This document shows positions 61,835 through 64,000 of a stretch of DNA of 64,000 nucleotides, piece after piece. The DNA is from Oerskovia flava (lineage in GTDB: Bacteria > Actinomycetota > Actinomycetes > Actinomycetales > Cellulomonadaceae). The stretch spans positions 266,589 to 330,588 of the forward strand of contig NZ_JAOXSR010000002.1 in the NCBI RefSeq assembly GCF_026163685.1. The letters are read 5' to 3'. The translations under genes and the position numbers were made by a program. How positions within the stretch are numbered: the first letter of the stretch is position 1; every line of letters begins with the position of its first letter. The notes beneath the pieces were generated by a model, which was not told the DNA's origin, made no database searches, and saw only the letters and a list, made by a program, of their open reading frames with translations.

Positions 61835-62938
61835 GTGACCCACTCACCCGCTCCACCCGCCGACGAGGACTCGTGGTTCTCGCCCGACACGTACGACGAC
61901 CCGGGCGACTCCGCGCTGAGTGACCGCGCGCTTGAAGCGTTCGTCGCCGCGACCGGTCTCGCCGCCGACCCGCAGCCGGCAATCGAAGACGACGCTGAGC
62001 CGCCGCTGTTCGCGGACGTGGCGGCCTTGCTCGACGGCACGATGCCCGAACCTCCGCGCCCCAGCCTCATGGTCTGTTCGGACGGTGCGGCCCTCTTCTA
62101 CCGCGGGCAGTTGAATCACATCTACGGTGACCCGGAGTCCGGCAAGACCTGGGTCTGTCTCGCAGCCGCCGCGACCGACCTTGACGCTGGGCGTCGAGCG
62201 GCGGTGATCGACGTCGACCACAACGGGGTGGCGTCGACCGTGCACCGCCTGCTCGACCTCGGTGCGCCGGCGGCCGCGCTGCGGGACCCGGACCGGTTCC
62301 GGTACGCCGAGCCCGAGGACGGCGCGCAACTCGTCCAGGTCGTGCGCGCCTTGGCCGAGTGGACACCGGACACGGTCGTCCTGGACAGTCTCGGCGAGGT
62401 CCTACCGATGTTCGGTGCATCGTCCAACAGCCCCGACGACTTCACCCGTGTGCACGGGCTCGTGATGAAGCCGCTGGCGCGATCCGGCGCCGCAGTTCTC
62501 GTCATTGACCACCTCGCCAAGGGCGAGAGCTCTCGCGCGATGGGCGCCACCGGTACGGCGGCCAAGAAGCGTGCGATCGGCGGCGTGTCGCTGCGCGTCA
62601 CGGTCGGTACGGCGTTCGCACCCGGTCGCGGTGGGTCGTGCTACCTCGCCATCTCGAAAGACCGGCACGGCGGTCTGCGTCAGCACCGCGCCGGCGCCGG
62701 CGACAAGGAGCCGCTGGCCGCCGTGTTCCGCCTGAACGACGACACGACCTTCGCCCTGTACGCGCCGAAGCCGGACGACCGCGACCCGGCCCTGGCGGCC
62801 TCTGCCGAAGACGTCGCCGCGGTCGCTGCCCTCGATCCCCCGCCAACCGCAATCAAGGAGGCGCGCGAGCGGCTCGGGTGGAACATGCAGCGCACGGTGA
62901 ATGCGATGCGCGACTGGCGGCAGTCGGACCGTTCGTGA
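61835..62938 (+). CDS. RepA-like RecA-fold ATPase
   Basis: A 367-residue AAA/RecA-type ATPase resembling the RepA-type hexameric helicases of small plasmids (COG3598-like). Walker A GDPESGKT at 98-105, Walker B VVLD at 181-184, and LVIDHLAKG at 222-230 followed by GTAAKKRAIGGVSLRV, the DH..K and arginine/lysine finger region seen in RepA and KaiC-like relatives. The last 40 residues (PPPTAIKEARERLGWNMQRTVNAMRDW) look like a winged-helix DNA-binding domain. It starts with GTG. It is followed at once by an inverted-repeat array, consistent with a replication initiator or helicase and its origin. Confidence 0.82.
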   Translation: MTHSPAPPADEDSWFSPDTYDDPGDSALSDRALEAFVAATGLAADPQPAIEDDAEPPLFADVAALLDGTMPEPPRPSLMVCSDGAALFYRGQLNHIYGDPESGKTWVCLAAAATDLDAGRRAAVIDVDHNGVASTVHRLLDLGAPAAALRDPDRFRYAEPEDGAQLVQVVRALAEWTPDTVVLDSLGEVLPMFGASSNSPDDFTRVHGLVMKPLARSGAAVLVIDHLAKGESSRAMGATGTAAKKRAIGGVSLRVTVGTAFAPGRGGSCYLAISKDRHGGLRQHRAGAGDKEPLAAVFRLNDDTTFALYAPKPDDRDPALAASAEDVAAVAALDPPPTAIKEARERLGWNMQRTVNAMRDWRQSDRS

Positions 62939-62940
62939 TG

Positions 62941-62980
62941 CGTTACCCGTTACCCGAGCGTTTCCCGGTAACGGGTAACG
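62941..62980. repeat. Iteron-like 14-bp inverted repeat of paired CGTTACC units
   Basis: Two tandem CGTTACC units (62941-62954), a 12-base spacer, then two tandem GGTAACG units (62967-62980). The arms are perfect reverse complements. It begins three bases after the ATPase stop. Confidence 0.9.
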
Positions 62981-63060
62981 ACACTCACCCTTCGGTTCGT
63001 CATTACCCAATAGCCCGGGTCGTCGCCGCGAGGATCGTTGATCTTCCGCCATTTCCGAGC

Positions 63061-63102
63061 GGTACCCGTTACCGCACCCCTGGTGTCGGTAACGCGGTAA
63101 CG
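63061..63102. repeat. Second CGTTACC/GGTAACG cluster
   Basis: One CGTTACC (63067-63073) preceded by a partial copy (GGTACC at 63061-63066), and two GGTAACG units (63088-63094 and 63096-63102) in inverted order. A degenerate copy, ATTACCC, lies at 63002-63008. With the first block this makes a roughly 160-base repeat region upstream of the next gene. Confidence 0.85.
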
Positions 63103-63140
63103 ACCGATGCGCCGACGTCCGTCAGAATCCGGTGCCACCT

Positions 63141-63677
63141 ATGAGCAGCACTCGCGACGAGCTCGTGCGTGCGGCGGAGCGCCGCGTGCTGTACACCGCG
63201 CTGTGGGACAGGTCGTCCGCCGACGAGCTGCGTGCCACGCTGCCGCGGGACGCGTTCGACGGCCCCGCCGCGCTCGTGTGGGCGCTCATCGAGCACCACG
63301 ACGAGCACACCGAGCCGTGGCCGGTCGGCGGCCCTGCGACGTCGACGTGGTCCGGACCAGACCGTGTGCTGTCGATCCAGGCCTCTGCGCTAGCGCTCCC
63401 CGACGTCCCGCCGGCGCACGACGCCCGCGCGGCGTTGCTCTCGGCAGCTCGTCGGCTAGCGCGAACGCACGTTCTGGCCGACGTCGCGGTGATGCCACCG
63501 CGTGGTTGGGTAGTCGACGTTCCCACCGCGTGCAGCGTCCTCGCACTCGCGCCGGCGTACCGGGCCGCGGCCCTCGCGCTGGCACAGCTCGACGCCATCG
63601 CGCACGCGATCGCGACCGGCGGCACCACGGCTGCACCGTCGGCGCCCGCCTCGAGCGGAAACCGACCAGCGGCATGA
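63141..63677 (+). CDS. Helical protein, possibly DnaB N-terminal-domain-like
   Basis: A 178-residue, mostly helical protein. RDELVRAAERRVLYTALWDRSSADELRATLPRDAFDGPAALVWALIEHH recalls the N-terminal collar domain of DnaB-type helicases (the E-R-x-V-L-x-A-L-L/P-x-x-F pattern), and LLSAARRLARTHVLADVA could be the end of that domain, yet there is no RecA-like motor domain. It lies just after the repeat array and the ATPase. A GTG three codons upstream (63132) is an alternative start. The DnaB resemblance is by eye only. Confidence 0.6.
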   Translation: MSSTRDELVRAAERRVLYTALWDRSSADELRATLPRDAFDGPAALVWALIEHHDEHTEPWPVGGPATSTWSGPDRVLSIQASALALPDVPPAHDARAALLSAARRLARTHVLADVAVMPPRGWVVDVPTACSVLALAPAYRAAALALAQLDAIAHAIATGGTTAAPSAPASSGNRPAA

Positions 63678-63817
63678 GAGCCCAGACGACTCGCGATCCC
63701 GCCGCCCATCCAGCAGCGCCGTCGCCGCGGCGCACCTCCCCGCTCACGAGCCGGTGTCGTGACGTAAGCGAGCACCCGCGACGCGTGGTCGACCGGCGCC
63801 CGCCGCGCTCTCGGTGA
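63674..63817 (+). CDS. Possible 47-residue basic protein
   Basis: An ATG overlaps the previous stop (ATGA) and opens 47 codons rich in Arg, Pro and Ser. The overlap is the only support; composition is typical of chance ORFs in such DNA. Confidence 0.25.
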   Translation: MRAQTTRDPAAHPAAPSPRRTSPLTSRCRDVSEHPRRVVDRRPPRSR

Positions 63818-63866
63818 TGGGCCGTGTCGGTGCTCGTGGTGTATGTTCCTCGCGGTAGCGCTTCAC

Positions 63867-63884
63867 CCACTCGGGTGGGAGTGG
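63867..63884 (+). repeat. Hairpin before the last, cut gene
   Basis: CCACTC (63867-63872) and GAGTGG (63879-63884) can pair over a six-base loop, just before a purine-rich GGGGGAGGT and an ATG. A TATGTT box lies about 25 bases upstream (63842-63847). Confidence 0.45.
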
Positions 63885-63894
63885 TGGGGGAGGT

Positions 63895-64000
63895 ATGCCC
63901 GAGGGCAGGCACAGCCGGCCAGCTCGGGGTCAGGACGCGGTGTCGGGGGCCCGCCCCCCGAGCGCGCCCGGGACCCCCCCCCCCAGTGTGGTAACCAGGG
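63895..64000 (+). CDS. Start of an unidentified gene, cut by window edge
   Basis: ATG at 63895 preceded by GGGGGAGGT, which is rather close for a ribosome site. Only about 35 codons are visible (MPEGRHSRPARGQDAVSGAR, then Pro-rich). An 11-base C run at 63974-63984 makes the frame after it unreliable: one base fewer would bring a stop. A further GGTAACC copy lies at 63990-63996. Confidence 0.35.
   Translation, partial: MPEGRHSRPARGQDAVSGARPPSAPGTPPPSVVTR

Larger units (their letters stand above)
58601..64000 (+). mobile_element. Integrated element with tyrosine recombinase and RepA-like ATPase (right end outside window)
   Basis: All genes from the integrase onward run forward, many overlap, most are small and unlike the housekeeping genes to the left. 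Contents in order: integrase, Cys-rich small protein, hairpin-rich leader, four unknown proteins, RepA-like ATPase, CGTTACC repeat array, helical protein, a possible tiny ORF and a cut gene. There is no conjugation, capsid or cargo gene yet in view, so it could be an integrative plasmid, a satellite or the left arm of a prophage. Confidence 0.75.

Noticed and set aside
62938..63144. 68-codon ORF coupled to the ATPase stop (TGATG)
   Set aside because: It translates the repeat array (VTGN, RYRTPGVGNAVT) and runs into the next gene; the repeats explain the sequence better than a protein does.

Overview
The window is very GC-rich chromosomal DNA with a strong third-position G/C bias, frequent GTG starts, GTGA/ATGA/TGATG gene overlaps and TAnnnT -10 boxes. 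Gene content and order point to an actinobacterium of the Micrococcales, close to Cellulomonas. About 58.6 kb is a conserved housekeeping backbone. Its gene order follows two blocks known from Mycobacterium tuberculosis (pyrR to ribH, and nusB/efp to hisS), quoted here from memory. The last 5.4 kb is accessory DNA carrying an integrase.

Layout. 1-3.1 kb: the pgsA-like / DUF881 / small-basic-protein / DUF881 cluster (reverse strand, left end cut). 3.3-5.4 kb: DEAD-box RNA helicase with a long leader holding a 14-codon upstream peptide ORF. 5.4-11.1 kb: a PH-domain protein and an FMN-riboswitch-headed ribD-ribE-ribBA-ribH set running into hisE-hisG. 11.2-18.7 kb: rpe, rsmB, fmt, a HAD hydrolase, priA, metK. 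18.7-30.8 kb: coaBC, rpoZ, gmk, mihF and the pyrimidine operon pyrR-pyrB-pyrC-PH protein-carA-carB-pyrF, with a PyrR-type hairpin over the pyrR ribosome binding site. 30.8-39.5 kb: nusB, efp, a SatD-like regulator with a membrane partner, the shikimate genes aroQ-aroB-aroK-aroC, a prepilin peptidase, aroE, mltG. 39.5-46.1 kb: ruvX, alaS, two small envelope proteins, rpsD, rarA. 46.2-58.6 kb: an MMPL exporter, aspS, an F420-type PPOX protein, an SOS-boxed radical SAM protein, hisS, an MBL hydrolase, a membrane cyclophilin, a DUF349 protein, an uncharacterised protein and a LigD-type polymerase.

From about 58.6 kb to the end lies a compact, single-orientation element: a tyrosine integrase, a run of small proteins I cannot name, a RepA-like RecA-fold ATPase, a dense array of direct and inverted CGTTACC repeats, and a helical protein that may resemble a DnaB N-terminal domain. 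The last codons of the LigD gene, just before the integrase, use codons foreign to their surroundings. This suggests the element integrated into, and rebuilt, the 3' end of that gene. It is the best candidate for something undescribed: a small integrative replicon or phage-satellite-like island with an iteron-type origin. Its right end lies outside the window.

Regulation that can be read directly: an FMN riboswitch, a PyrR hairpin, a perfect actinobacterial SOS box, a dyad inside the SatD promoter, a translationally coupled leader peptide before the helicase, two strong hairpin terminators, and about eleven genes with a TAnnnT box placed as for leaderless transcripts. I saw no tRNA, rRNA, CRISPR array or insertion sequence.
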